A DNA stretch of 64,000 nt from Dokdonella_A sp044227025 (GTDB taxonomy: Bacteria > Pseudomonadota > Gammaproteobacteria > Xanthomonadales > Rhodanobacteraceae), in assembly GCF_044227025.1 (NCBI RefSeq), contig NZ_JBGAFX010000002.1:558001-622000 (forward strand). Direction: 5' to 3'. Within the stretch, counting starts at the first letter, position 1, and the number at the start of each line of letters is the position of its first letter. Below, one piece after another: positions 7,907-17,308 of the stretch. The position numbers and the translations under genes are program-made. The notes beneath the pieces were generated by a model. That model did no database searches and was not told the origin of the DNA. It saw only the letters and a program-made list of their open reading frames with translations.

Positions 7907-8863
7907 ATGTGCTACTCCGCCCAAATCGAAGCCGACTATCGCAAGTACGTAAAGCGCTACGGCGCCGATATCGACATCGGCCAGTTCGTGCGCCTGTATT
8001 GGGACCGCAGCCAGGGCGCGAAGGTGAAGATCCCGAAGGCACTCGATGCCGCTTTCGCGCAACCGGACATCCCGGACGGGCAGCGCATCCGCACGATGAT
8101 CGAGCACCACGACGCCGAGCAGGCAGCGAAGCTGCAGACCGAGCTGTTCAAGCAGAAGAAGCGCCTCGCCGATGCCGAGCGCGCGCTGCTGACGAGGACC
8201 ACGAAGAAGGCGCAGGAAGACCGGCGCATCGCGACGGGCAAGATCGCATGGACGCTCGGCAAGCTGTCCGACCTCAAGCGCACCGAACGGGTCGACGAGG
8301 ACTCGCGCATCTTCCCCGGCTGGTATGCGCCCGTGATGGTGATGGAGGGTGGCCGCCGCGTCGTGAAGCCGATGCGCTACCAGTGCCGGCCAGCAGGCAA
8401 GCCGGCCTCCAATGATGTGAAGTTCCCCGGCACCTACAACGCACGTCGTGACAATCTGGAAGGATTCTGGAAGGGCCAGTTTGGCTTCTCGCACGGCGTC
8501 ATGGTCGCGAGCGCGTTCTACGAGAACGTGGCCCGACACACGATGGAGCATCGCGACCTGGCGCCGGGCGAGAAGGAGGAGAACGTCATCCTCGAATTCC
8601 GGCCGCAGCCGCACCAGGAAATGCTCGTCGCGTGCCTGTGGTCGCATTGGACCGGGCCCGGCGAGGATCTGTTGTCCTTCGCCGCGATCACGGACGAGCC
8701 TCCGCCGGAAGTCGCCGCAGCCGGCCATGATCGCTGCATCATTCCGATCAAGGCAGGGAACCTCGACGCCTGGCTACGTCCCGATCCGCGCAACCTCGCA
8801 GCGCTCTACGCCATCCTCGATGACCGCGAACGGCCGTACTACGAGCACCGCATGGCCGCCTGA
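7907..8863 (+). CDS. SRAP-domain protein (YedK/HMCES family), long form
   Basis: A 318-residue protein with the SRAP fold, which forms a thiazolidine crosslink with abasic sites in single-stranded DNA and shields them. Cys2 directly after Met1 is the invariant nucleophile. Asn178 in TYNARRDN, Glu206 in ASAFYENV and His274 in GHDRCIIPI match the other active-site positions. Compared with about 220 residues for YedK, there is an extra charged, probably coiled-coil segment at residues 60-130. The gene stands alone, 115 bases after the ice-binding-like gene. Family is secure; whether the insert alters DNA choice is unknown. Confidence 0.85.
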   Translation: MCYSAQIEADYRKYVKRYGADIDIGQFVRLYWDRSQGAKVKIPKALDAAFAQPDIPDGQRIRTMIEHHDAEQAAKLQTELFKQKKRLADAERALLTRTTKKAQEDRRIATGKIAWTLGKLSDLKRTERVDEDSRIFPGWYAPVMVMEGGRRVVKPMRYQCRPAGKPASNDVKFPGTYNARRDNLEGFWKGQFGFSHGVMVASAFYENVARHTMEHRDLAPGEKEENVILEFRPQPHQEMLVACLWSHWTGPGEDLLSFAAITDEPPPEVAAAGHDRCIIPIKAGNLDAWLRPDPRNLAALYAILDDRERPYYEHRMAA

Positions 8864-8912
8864 CTGTGCGAAACAAGGCATCGCGGCCGAAGCCGGTCCT
8901 GCAAGGTGGAAT

Positions 8913-9016
8913 GCATCGCGGCTTCCGCCGCTCCCACAGGGGTCGTCAGTCCCCCGTCGAACGAGGGTGAAGCCGCGCCTTCTTGGCCGGAGCATCGCGG
9001 CTTCCGCCGCTCCCAC
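8913..9016. repeat. Two right arms of family A repeat
   Basis: Near-identical copies of GCATCGCGGCTTCCGCCGCT plus CCCAC occur at 8913-8937 and 8992-9016 in the same orientation, 79 bases apart, the same spacing as the tandem pair at 960-1110. Confidence 0.85.
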
Positions 9017-9121
9017 GCACAGGGGTCGATAGTCCCCTCCAGCGAACGATACGGGTCACGGATGGCCGATCCCGGCGCACAATCCCGTATGTGGGAGTGT
9101 CCCGATGACTGCGAGGCCGCC

Positions 9122-11185
9122 ATGCCTGTCCGACACCTGTTTGCTGCCGCCTTTCTCGCCTGCATGGCGATGGCCCCCATCCACGTGCACGCCCTGACCG
9201 TCTACGACGACGCGCTGCAGAACGGCTTCGGCGACTGGTCGTACGGGGGTGGCAGCAACTTCGCCAACACCACGCCGGTACACGCTGGCACGAAGTCGAT
9301 CTCGTTCACCGGCAACGCCTTCAACGCGATCTCGCTCACCCGTGAATCCGGACAGATCTCCACCAACGACTACCCCGTCCTGCATTTCTGGATCCACGGC
9401 GGCAGCAGCGGCAACCAGGCGCTGACGCTGATGGTGCAGAAGGACTGCAGCACCAGCTGCGTGCAGGTCGCGGCGGCGAACCTCAATACCTTCATCGCCG
9501 GCGGTGCACCCGGCGCGAACGCGTGGCGCGAAGTGACGGTGCCGATCACCGAGGCGCCGCTGTCGTACTCGGGCGACTACGACCGCTTCGACATCCAGAG
9601 CAATTCGGCGGGCGCGCAGGCGACAGTGTATCTCGACGACATCGCACTGCAGCCGGGCACGACCGTCGTCGATCCGATCTTCGGCAACGGTTTCGAGGGA
9701 TCGACGCCAGCCGCGAACGGCCTGATCGAGGAACACGACGTCACCGTCGCCTCGATGGTCAGCGATCGCTTCACGTGGCGCGATTCGGCGAACAAGCCAC
9801 GCGTTGCCGTGCTCGCGCACAACGACGGGCAGAACGGTCCGGTCGCGCCGGGTGGCTATCCGAACCGCGGCGGCGCGCTGCGCGAGTTCCGCTACCAGAT
9901 GCCGGACAATTCCACGCGCGTCGCGGGCGTCACCAACTACGGCAACGGTGGCCAGGGCGGGTTCGGCTACGTCGTCTCGCATTCGGCGTGGCCGAGCGAC
10001 GGCGGCGGTTGCAACGGCGACGACTCGCCGCTCGGCTACGGCACGCCGGGTGCGTACCAGCGCGTGTTCGAAGGCCGCCATCACGCGGTCTTCCGCTTCA
10101 CGCAGAACTACCCGCGCCATTGCAGTTCGGCGCCGGGCGGCGCGAGCACGGTGCTGCCGGTCACCATCGAGTGGACCTTCTCGACCGGTCGCGACAATCC
10201 GCTGTGGTCGGTCACCTACGACATGAGCGCGCTCGGGGCGAACTACCTGTTCGACGATTCGCGCGCGCCGTACGGCGAACTCAACATCGACGGGGCCGGC
10301 GCGACCGACATCAGCGGCGTCGCCTGGGGCGACCGCTGGCAGTTCACCAGCACGAGCGCGCCGGTGCAGCTCGACAGTTCGTGGACATGGAACACGCCGA
10401 ATACGGTGCCCTACGTGAAGCTCTGGGTCGCGTCGACGAACGCGACGATGGGCCTGGTGCAAAGCCAGACCATGACGCAACAGGACGCCGGCGCACGCAA
10501 CGAGTTCTATCACGACGTCACCGCATACTGGAACCACACCAGCGCGCAGGGCAATGCCGGCGACGGCTACGCCATGCCGTGGCAGGACAGCTGGCCGTAC
10601 CAGGCGAATTCGTACTCGATCGACGTCGGCGCACCGAACAACAACGCGCGCCTGACCTGGGGTACCTCGTACGGCTTCCTCGGCCAGACGAGCTACAGCG
10701 TGCACGATGGCGTCGTCGCGAACGCTTCGGGTTATCCGAAGAAGAGCTACGCAGTCTACGTCGTGCTCGGCCCGCACACCGCCGGACCGGTCGAAGCGCA
10801 GCGCGGCGAAGTCGAGACGATCCAGACGCTCGCGCTGACCGCCACCGTCGGCAGCGTCGCGACGACCGGCCCCGCCGGGCCCGCGCGCGTCGACACGATC
10901 ACCTACACGCCGGCCGGATACGATCCCGTGCGCGGTGCATTGACGTTCGCCGCCGCCGGCAATGCACTCGACGCCAACATCGCCGTCGGCGCGGGCACGC
11001 TCAAGCACCCGTTGCTCATCGTGCGCGGCACGACCGCGTATCCGTCGACGGTGATACTCAACGGCGTGACGCTGACCGCGGATCTCGACTACTTCCCGTC
11101 ACTGCGCGCGGGCGCAAACGAACTGTGGCTGACGTTGAACCGCGATCTGTCGGGCGCGTCGAACCATGTGCAGGTGCAGCCGTAG
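9122..11185 (+). CDS. Large secreted protein with N-terminal carbohydrate-binding-like module
   Basis: A 687-residue exported protein; the ATG at 9122 follows GAGG and gives a signal peptide ending in HVHA. Residues 25-180 (LTVYDDALQNGFGDWSYGG ... VYLDDIALQPG) look like a jelly-roll carbohydrate-binding module. A short DPIFGNGFEG motif (residues about 184-193) joins it to a 490-residue region rich in Trp, Tyr and Asn that I cannot assign; SLYSV-like folds or polysaccharide-active enzymes are possible but unproven. No catalytic motif is clear. The start lies just after repeat copies. It is likely secreted or surface-located and perhaps acts on or binds polysaccharide. Confidence 0.75.
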   Translation: MPVRHLFAAAFLACMAMAPIHVHALTVYDDALQNGFGDWSYGGGSNFANTTPVHAGTKSISFTGNAFNAISLTRESGQISTNDYPVLHFWIHGGSSGNQALTLMVQKDCSTSCVQVAAANLNTFIAGGAPGANAWREVTVPITEAPLSYSGDYDRFDIQSNSAGAQATVYLDDIALQPGTTVVDPIFGNGFEGSTPAANGLIEEHDVTVASMVSDRFTWRDSANKPRVAVLAHNDGQNGPVAPGGYPNRGGALREFRYQMPDNSTRVAGVTNYGNGGQGGFGYVVSHSAWPSDGGGCNGDDSPLGYGTPGAYQRVFEGRHHAVFRFTQNYPRHCSSAPGGASTVLPVTIEWTFSTGRDNPLWSVTYDMSALGANYLFDDSRAPYGELNIDGAGATDISGVAWGDRWQFTSTSAPVQLDSSWTWNTPNTVPYVKLWVASTNATMGLVQSQTMTQQDAGARNEFYHDVTAYWNHTSAQGNAGDGYAMPWQDSWPYQANSYSIDVGAPNNNARLTWGTSYGFLGQTSYSVHDGVVANASGYPKKSYAVYVVLGPHTAGPVEAQRGEVETIQTLALTATVGSVATTGPAGPARVDTITYTPAGYDPVRGALTFAAAGNALDANIAVGAGTLKHPLLIVRGTTAYPSTVILNGVTLTADLDYFPSLRAGANELWLTLNRDLSGASNHVQVQP

Positions 11186-11222
11186 GGGCGGGCCGCGCTA
11201 CTGTCAATGCATCGCTGCTGTT

Positions 11223-11310
11223 TGTGGGAGCGATGGAAGTCGCGATGCTCCTCTGCCGGCTTTCGCGTGAAACCGAGCATCGCGGCATCACGGCATCGGG
11301 CATGCCCACA
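11223..11310. repeat. Degenerate family A palindromic repeat overlapping a gene end
   Basis: Left arm TGTGGGAGCGATGGAAGTCG at 11223 and a degenerate right arm (GCATCGCGGCATCACGG onward) reaching 11310. The right arm supplies the last codons and stop of the minus-strand gene at 11288-12316, so the repeat has overwritten that gene's 3' end. Confidence 0.6.
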
Positions 11311-12316
11311 CAAGGGGCCAAACCACACCGCCGTCGAAATGATCGCCAAACACCACATCGTCCACGAACGGGCCGTTTTCGAAAGTCGTCGTCAAGTCGA
11401 ACTCTCCGCGCAGCGCCGGCACCGCGTGCTCGCAATGCTGTTCGAACGTCGCATGCATACGCGTCGGCACGCCGTCGATCCGGTCGCGTGCGAACTCGAG
11501 CACGGTGAAGCTGCCGTCAAGTTCGTTGCAACCCCGACCATCGTAGGAAAAATTCAGGCCCGCATGCCCGGTCGACTGGAAACCGTCGCGCTGAGCATCG
11601 GTGTACGTGCCGACGACGAGCGGCGACGTGTCTGGAGCCGAAATGCTGAAGAGCCAGTACGGAATGATGAATGCGCTGCTGGAAGCGCCGAATTGCGTTC
11701 CGGACGATCCCGCGCGCAACGACGCATCGTCGAAATCGATGCTGGCTTCCTGCCCGTCTCCGACGAAGTCACCGTCGTCGCTGGCGAAATGCAGCATGCC
11801 CTGCGTGCTGAACACAGGCTCCATCAGCGGCGTGTCGAACGGCACATCCGAGCGGTAACGCAGCTTGCCGAACGTCGCGGCACGCGGATCTTCGCACTGC
11901 TGGACGAAGTCGACCGCCAGCGACGTGACGTTCTGCGCACCGTCGGTCTCGAATGACAACAGCCTGAAGCGTGCCGAGGACTGGTTGCATTCGGTTCCGT
12001 TCAGTCCGTTCAAGGTGAAAACCAGCGATGCACGGCCCGCATCGACGAATGACGACTTGGCGCGCTCGTAGCACGCCGGGAGCAATGGACTCGACGGCGT
12101 CCCATGCAGTTCGATCCGCCACTGTGGCGTACCGGAATATGCGAGGTTCATCGAACCACCAACAGCTTGGGACCCAGAGAAATCCGTATCGCTCTCCGAG
12201 TAGGCCTGATCGATCAGTGTCTGACCTGCCTCGATCACCTGCAGGCGGGTCGCACCCTGAGCATGCAAGCACCCGATACTTGCCAGGGCAACCCATGCCC
12301 GCATCGATTTCTTCAT
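11288..12316 (-). CDS. Secreted protein of unknown function with C-terminal D-x-V-F motif
   Basis: A 342-residue exported protein. The ATG at 12316 (MKKSMRAWVALASIGCLHAQG) is preceded by AGGA and begins a clear signal peptide; the much longer upstream open frame is Arg-rich non-coding sequence. Two halves repeat the idea of a beta-rich module with conserved Cys: LNGLNGTECNQSSARFRLLS and SYDGRGCNELDGSFTVLEF. Near the C-terminus lies DDVVFGDHFDGG, a motif also seen in two other secreted proteins here. The last residues (WPLVWACPMP) are encoded by a repeat element. Family unknown. It is convergent with the gene at 9122-11185. Confidence 0.7.
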   Translation of the reverse strand: MKKSMRAWVALASIGCLHAQGATRLQVIEAGQTLIDQAYSESDTDFSGSQAVGGSMNLAYSGTPQWRIELHGTPSSPLLPACYERAKSSFVDAGRASLVFTLNGLNGTECNQSSARFRLLSFETDGAQNVTSLAVDFVQQCEDPRAATFGKLRYRSDVPFDTPLMEPVFSTQGMLHFASDDGDFVGDGQEASIDFDDASLRAGSSGTQFGASSSAFIIPYWLFSISAPDTSPLVVGTYTDAQRDGFQSTGHAGLNFSYDGRGCNELDGSFTVLEFARDRIDGVPTRMHATFEQHCEHAVPALRGEFDLTTTFENGPFVDDVVFGDHFDGGVVWPLVWACPMP

Positions 12317-12411
12317 CACGTATCCTGTCCTCAGAGTGGCGCCAGGAGCTGCGGCTCCTCGCGTGGACGCGGTTGGATCATACTGCACGCACCTGGACGG
12401 AGACCGACAAG

Positions 12412-14820
12412 ATGCCCTTGAACCGCGTCGACAAACGCCGTGCAGGCGGCTGGTTCGTGTCCCTGTTTGCGATCGTGCTGATGCTCGTCGGACTCGTGTT
12501 GCTCGCCGGCGGAGTGATGCTCGTGCGTCTCGGTGGCTCGTGGTACTACGTCCTGGCCGGCGCGCTGCTGGTCGTTTCGGGCGGGCTGATCCATCGACGC
12601 CGCTTCGCCGGCATCGGGTTGTTCGCGCTCGGCTTCCTTGGTACGGCGGTCTGGGCGTACCGGGAAGTCGGCACCCAGTTCTGGCCTCTGGTGCCGCGCC
12701 TGTCGCCGTGGATCGTGCTCGGCATCGTCGCCGCGATGATCGCGCCCTCACTGCGCAAGCGCGTGCGCGCGCTGAGCTGGCTGACCGCGCTCGCGCTGCT
12801 CGCGGTCGGCGCGACCGGCTTCATGGCGATGTTCGACGAGCACGGTGTGATCGAAGCGACGCGACCGCTCGCGCAGGCTGTCGCACCCGACTCGCAGGCG
12901 CAGCGCAGCGAGCGCTGGCAGTACTACGGGCGCACGCTCGACGGCCATCGCTTCGCGCCGTTCGACCAGATCGACAGGCAGAATGTCGGCGCGTTGCAGG
13001 TCGCATGGACGTTCCGCACCGGCGACATCCCGGGCAAGGGAGCGGAGGACCAGACCACGCCGACCCAGATTGGCGACAGCGTGTACGTCTGCACGCCCTA
13101 CCAGAAGGTGTTCGCGCTCGATGCCGACACCGGCCAGGAGCGCTGGCGCTACGACCCGAAGTCGCCCGACAGCAAGGTGTGGAACCGCTGCCGTGGCGTC
13201 GCGTACTACGATGCCGCAGCCTTCGCGCAGGCGCATCCCGACGACGTGGCCGCGCAGGCAGCCGGCACGGCCGCGTGCGCGCAGCGCCTGTTCCTCGGCA
13301 CCACCGATGCGCGCCTGATCGCGCTCGACAGCGCGACCGGCCAGCCGTGCGCGGGGTTCGGCACCGCGGGCACGGTCGACCTCAAGGTCGGCATGGGACT
13401 GGTGCAACCGTTCTATTACATGACGACGTCGGAAAACACCGTCATCGGCAATCGCATCCTCGTCGGTGGCTGGGTGCAGGACGGTGCGTCGGTGGATGAA
13501 CCGTCCGGCGTGATCCGCGCGTTCAGCGCCGACACGGGCGAGCTGCTGTGGGCGTGGGACCCGGGCAACCCGCAAACCACGCTGCTGCCTGCAGCGGGCG
13601 AGTCGTATTCGCGCACGACGCCGAACATGTGGTCGACGCCGTCGTACGACGAAAAGCTCGACTGGGCGTTCCTGCCGATGGGCGGGCAGACACCGGACTT
13701 CTTCGGCGGTCATCGTCGCCCGTCGAGCGACGAGTTCGGTTCGAGCGTGGTCGCGATCGACATGAAGACCGGCAAGGTGCAGTGGCATTACCAGACCACG
13801 CACCACGACCTGTGGGACTACGACGTGCCGTCGCAGCCGGCCCTCGTCGACATGCCGGACGCGGGCGGCAAGGTCGTCCCGGCGGTCGTGCAGCTGACCA
13901 AGCGCGGGCAGATCTTCGCGCTCGACCGCGCGACCGGCCAACCGATCACGGAAGTCGTCGAGAAGCCTGCGCCGACCGACGTGGTGAAGGACGATCGCGT
14001 TTCGCCGACGCAGCCCTACTCGGTCGGCATGCCGCAGATCGGCAACGCGCCGCTGACCGAGGCGGACATGTGGGGTGCGACGTTCTTCGACCAGCTCTGG
14101 TGCCGCATCGAGTTCCGGCGCATGCGCTACGACGGCGAATTCACGCTCGCGAGCGAAGACCACGTGAACCTGCAATTCCCCGGCAACTACGGCGGCTTCA
14201 ACTGGGGCAGCGCCGCGGTCGACGCACAGAACGACATCCTCTACGCCGGCAGCATGCGCATGCCGCTGTGGGGGCAGTACATCCCGCGCGCCGTCGCGGA
14301 CGATCCGAACGCGCCCGGCGGCCATGACGGCCTGCACGTGATGGCGGGCACGCCGTACGGATACCGCAAGGGCATGTTCATGTCGCCGCTCGGCGTGCCG
14401 TGCCACGCACCGCCGTACGGACAGCTCACCGCAGTTGACCTGAAGAACCACACGATCCTCTGGCAGAAGCCGATGGGTACCGTCGCCGACACCGTGCTGC
14501 CGTTCGGCATCAAGGCGAAGCTGCCGTTCGCGATCGGCATGCCGGTCATGGGCGGCCCGGTCGCCACCGCAGGCGGGCTCGTGTTCTTCGCCGGAACCTA
14601 CGACTACTACCTGCGCGCGATCGACAGCGCGACCGGCAAGGAAGTGTGGAAAGGCCGGTTGCCGGTCGGCGCGCAGGCGACGCCGATGACCTACATGTCG
14701 CCGAAGACCGGCCGCCAGTTCGTCGTGATCGCCGCGGGCGGCGCGCGCCAGTCACCGGATCGCGGCGACTACATCGTTGCGTTCGCGTTGCCGGATGGTG
14801 CGGCGGCTCCGACGAAGTAG
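12412..14820 (+). CDS. gcd: Membrane-bound PQQ-dependent glucose dehydrogenase
   Basis: An 802-residue quinoprotein that oxidises glucose to gluconolactone in the periplasm and passes electrons to ubiquinone. Residues 1-145 form about five membrane helices; the rest is the eight-bladed PQQ propeller. Family motifs include WQYYGRTLDGHRFAPF, the HHDLWDYDVPSQPALV stretch with the catalytic Asp, and TYDYYLRAIDSATGKEVW near the end. Length matches E. coli Gcd (796). The ATG at 12412 is the first before the membrane domain and has GGAG upstream. No PQQ biosynthesis genes are in the window. Confidence 0.95.
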   Translation: MPLNRVDKRRAGGWFVSLFAIVLMLVGLVLLAGGVMLVRLGGSWYYVLAGALLVVSGGLIHRRRFAGIGLFALGFLGTAVWAYREVGTQFWPLVPRLSPWIVLGIVAAMIAPSLRKRVRALSWLTALALLAVGATGFMAMFDEHGVIEATRPLAQAVAPDSQAQRSERWQYYGRTLDGHRFAPFDQIDRQNVGALQVAWTFRTGDIPGKGAEDQTTPTQIGDSVYVCTPYQKVFALDADTGQERWRYDPKSPDSKVWNRCRGVAYYDAAAFAQAHPDDVAAQAAGTAACAQRLFLGTTDARLIALDSATGQPCAGFGTAGTVDLKVGMGLVQPFYYMTTSENTVIGNRILVGGWVQDGASVDEPSGVIRAFSADTGELLWAWDPGNPQTTLLPAAGESYSRTTPNMWSTPSYDEKLDWAFLPMGGQTPDFFGGHRRPSSDEFGSSVVAIDMKTGKVQWHYQTTHHDLWDYDVPSQPALVDMPDAGGKVVPAVVQLTKRGQIFALDRATGQPITEVVEKPAPTDVVKDDRVSPTQPYSVGMPQIGNAPLTEADMWGATFFDQLWCRIEFRRMRYDGEFTLASEDHVNLQFPGNYGGFNWGSAAVDAQNDILYAGSMRMPLWGQYIPRAVADDPNAPGGHDGLHVMAGTPYGYRKGMFMSPLGVPCHAPPYGQLTAVDLKNHTILWQKPMGTVADTVLPFGIKAKLPFAIGMPVMGGPVATAGGLVFFAGTYDYYLRAIDSATGKEVWKGRLPVGAQATPMTYMSPKTGRQFVVIAAGGARQSPDRGDYIVAFALPDGAAAPTK

Positions 14821-14828
14821 GACGGTGG

Positions 14829-14945
14829 TGTTCCCCCTCGCCCGCTTGCGGAAGAGGGTCGGGGTGAGGGAAGCGGAGCGCGGCGCTGGTTCCCCTCACC
14901 CGCCGCGCTGCGCGCGTCGGCGTCTCCCGCAAGCGGGAGAGGCCG
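14829..14945. repeat. Inverted repeat of CCCTCACCC / GCGGGAGA type (family C)
   Basis: Two inverted parts, CCCCTCGCCCGCTTGCGG with GGGTGAGGGAA on the left and TTCCCCTCACCC with TCTCCCGCAAGCGGGAGA on the right (the last an 18-base perfect palindrome at 14925-14942). It sits between gcd and metG and could act as a terminator, though there is no T-run. Confidence 0.65.
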
Positions 14946-15078
14946 ACGCCTGAAAGCGGATGGCCGGCCTGCGTCACACGCTGCTCGGCACCTATAGGGG
15001 CATCGGCGCACTCCGCGGCGCCAGCACGTGCTCATGCCATAATTCCGCTTTGCAGCAACGAACGGACACCGCGACGCA

Positions 15079-17298
15079 ATGACTGCGCCGAAGACCCCCG
15101 CGACGAAGACGATCCTCGTCACCCACGCCCTGCCCTACGCGAACGGCCCGCTGCACATCGGCCACCTGCTCGGCTACATCCAGTCCGACATCTGGGTGCG
15201 GGCGCGACGCATGGCTGGCGACACGGTGCATTTCGTCGCCGCCGACGACGTGCACGGCACGCCGATCATGCTCGCTGCCGAAAAGGCGGGCATGACGCCG
15301 GAAGCGTTCATCGCCGGCATCTACGACGGGCACGTGCGCGACTTCGCCGCGTTCGACGTCGCGCACGACTACTACTACACGACGCACTCGGCCGAGAACC
15401 AGGAGCTCGCCGGCCTCGTCTACGCGCGCCTGAAATCCGGCGGCCACATCGCGGCACGCTCGATCCGCCAGCTGTACGACCCGGTGCGGCAGATGTTCCT
15501 GCCCGACCGCTACGTGAAGGGCATCTGCCCGAACTGCGGCACGCCGGACCAGTACGGCGACAACTGCGAGAACTGCGGCGCGACGTATGCGCCGACGGAC
15601 CTGAAGGACCCACGCTCGGTGCTGTCCGGCGCGACGCCGGAACTGCGCGATTCGGAACACTACTTCTTCAAGGTCGGCGACTTCACCGCGATGCTGCAGG
15701 ACTGGCTCGCGGGCAGGCTCACCGGCGGCGCGCCGGTCGTGCATTCGTCGGTCGCGGCGAAACTCAAGGAATGGCTCGACGCCGAAGGCGGCGTGCGCGA
15801 CTGGGACATCTCGCGCGACGCGCCGTATTTCGGCTTCCCGATCCCCGATGCGCCCGGCAAGTTCTTCTACGTGTGGCTGGATGCGCCGATCGGTTATCTC
15901 GCGAGCTTCAAGAAATACTGCGCGAGCGGCGCCGGGGCGAAGAACGGGCTGGATGCCGCGTCGTTCAATGCGTTCATGCAGACGGCCGATCCCGCGTTCG
16001 ACGAACGTGCCGAGATGCATCACTTCCTCGGCAAGGACATCGTGAACTTCCATGGCCTGTTCTGGCCGGCGATGCTGAAGGGCGCGGCACTGCGCACGCC
16101 GGATGCGCTGCACGTGAACGGCTATCTCACCGTCAACGGCGAGAAGATGTCGAAGTCGCGCGGCACGTTCGTGATGGCGCGCACCTACCTCGATGCCGGT
16201 CTCGACGCCGACCACCTGCGCTACTACTTCGCGACGATGCTGACCGCGGCGCCGATCGACCTCGACCTCGACCTGAAGGCATTCGAGGACCGCGTCAACT
16301 CGCATCTCGTCGGCAAGTGGGTCAATCTCGCGAGCCGCTGCGCGGGCTTCGTGCACAAGCTGTTCGACGGGCGCCTCGCGACGACCCTGCCCGCGACCGA
16401 GCGCGCGATGTACGACGCCTGGGCAACGAAGCTCGCGCCGTGCGCGGAACTCTATCGCGCCTGCGACTACGCCGGCGTCACGCGCCAGCTGGTCGAGGTT
16501 GCCGACGAGGCGAACGCGTATGTCGCGGCAAAGGCGCCGTGGCTGCTCGCGAAGGACGAAGGCAAGCGTGAAGAGCTGCACGTCGCCTGCACGCTCGCGC
16601 TGAACGGATTCCGCCTGCTCTCGATCTGGTTGAGCCCGGTCGTGCCGGCGATCGCCGCAAGCGCGCGCACCTTCCTCGCCGAGGACTGGACGCATTTCGA
16701 TGCCGCGACTGCGCCCGCGCTCGGCACACGCCTTGCCGAATTCGCCACCCTGACCACCCGCATCGACCCGAAGAAGATCGAAACCATGATCGAAGCCTCG
16801 AAGGAATCGCTGAAGCCTGCCGATTCGGTGCAAGCATCCGCTCCCGCAGGCGCGGGTTCCGCCGCGATTCCGACCGGCGAAGCGGCCAAGAAGAGCATCG
16901 CGGCTTCCGCCGCTCCCACAGATGCCGCTCCTGCAACGAATGCCGCGACACTCTCGATCACCAGCGCGACGATTTCCATCGACGACTTCGCGAAGCTCGA
17001 CCTGCGCGTCGGCAAGGTGCTCGCCTGCGAATTCGTCGACGGCTCCGACAAGTTGCTGCGATTCGAACTCGATGCCGGCGAACTCGGCAAGCGCCTGATC
17101 TTCTCCGGCATCCGCGCCGCGTACGGCGAGCCGGAGAAACTCGTCGGCCGCAATGTCGTGTTCATCGCGAACCTCGCGCCGCGCAAGATGCGCTTCGGGA
17201 TCTCCGAAGGCATGATCCTCTCCGCCGGCACCGGCGGCGACGACCTGTTCCTGCTCGATGCCGACGCCGGTGCGCGAGCGGGCGCCACCGTGAAATAG
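15079..17298 (+). CDS. metG: Methionyl-tRNA synthetase
   Basis: A 739-residue class I synthetase charging tRNA-Met. The HIGH motif is in THALPYANGPLHIGH (residues 15-29), KMSKS lies near residue 356, and a zinc knuckle CPNC...CENC is near residue 151-167. The last 105 residues (DFAKLDLRVGKVLACEF onward) are the EMAP/Trbp111-like tRNA-binding and dimerisation domain. Between catalytic and EMAP domains is an Ala/Pro/Ser-rich linker (about 588-633). Part of this linker, KSIAASAAPT near residues 605-614, is encoded by a copy of the family A palindromic repeat otherwise found between genes. The ATG at 15079 is clear. Confidence 0.97.
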   Translation: MTAPKTPATKTILVTHALPYANGPLHIGHLLGYIQSDIWVRARRMAGDTVHFVAADDVHGTPIMLAAEKAGMTPEAFIAGIYDGHVRDFAAFDVAHDYYYTTHSAENQELAGLVYARLKSGGHIAARSIRQLYDPVRQMFLPDRYVKGICPNCGTPDQYGDNCENCGATYAPTDLKDPRSVLSGATPELRDSEHYFFKVGDFTAMLQDWLAGRLTGGAPVVHSSVAAKLKEWLDAEGGVRDWDISRDAPYFGFPIPDAPGKFFYVWLDAPIGYLASFKKYCASGAGAKNGLDAASFNAFMQTADPAFDERAEMHHFLGKDIVNFHGLFWPAMLKGAALRTPDALHVNGYLTVNGEKMSKSRGTFVMARTYLDAGLDADHLRYYFATMLTAAPIDLDLDLKAFEDRVNSHLVGKWVNLASRCAGFVHKLFDGRLATTLPATERAMYDAWATKLAPCAELYRACDYAGVTRQLVEVADEANAYVAAKAPWLLAKDEGKREELHVACTLALNGFRLLSIWLSPVVPAIAASARTFLAEDWTHFDAATAPALGTRLAEFATLTTRIDPKKIETMIEASKESLKPADSVQASAPAGAGSAAIPTGEAAKKSIAASAAPTDAAPATNAATLSITSATISIDDFAKLDLRVGKVLACEFVDGSDKLLRFELDAGELGKRLIFSGIRAAYGEPEKLVGRNVVFIANLAPRKMRFGISEGMILSAGTGGDDLFLLDADAGARAGATVK
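16889..16920. repeat. Family A repeat arm in frame inside metG
   Basis: AGCATCGCGGCTTCCGCCGC followed by TCCCACA matches the intergenic right arm exactly and lies in the metG linker codons, reading as Ser-Ile-Ala-Ala-Ser-Ala-Ala-Pro-Thr. The left part of the linker (GCTCCCGCAGGCGCGGGTTC) may be a decayed left arm. Confidence 0.85.
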
Positions 17299-17308
17299 GG
17301 AGAATGCC

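Noticed and set aside
9056..11008. 650-codon minus-strand frame
   Set aside because: Antisense to the secreted protein at 9122; composition is Arg/Val/Ala-rich as expected for a GC-rich shadow, with no signal or motif.
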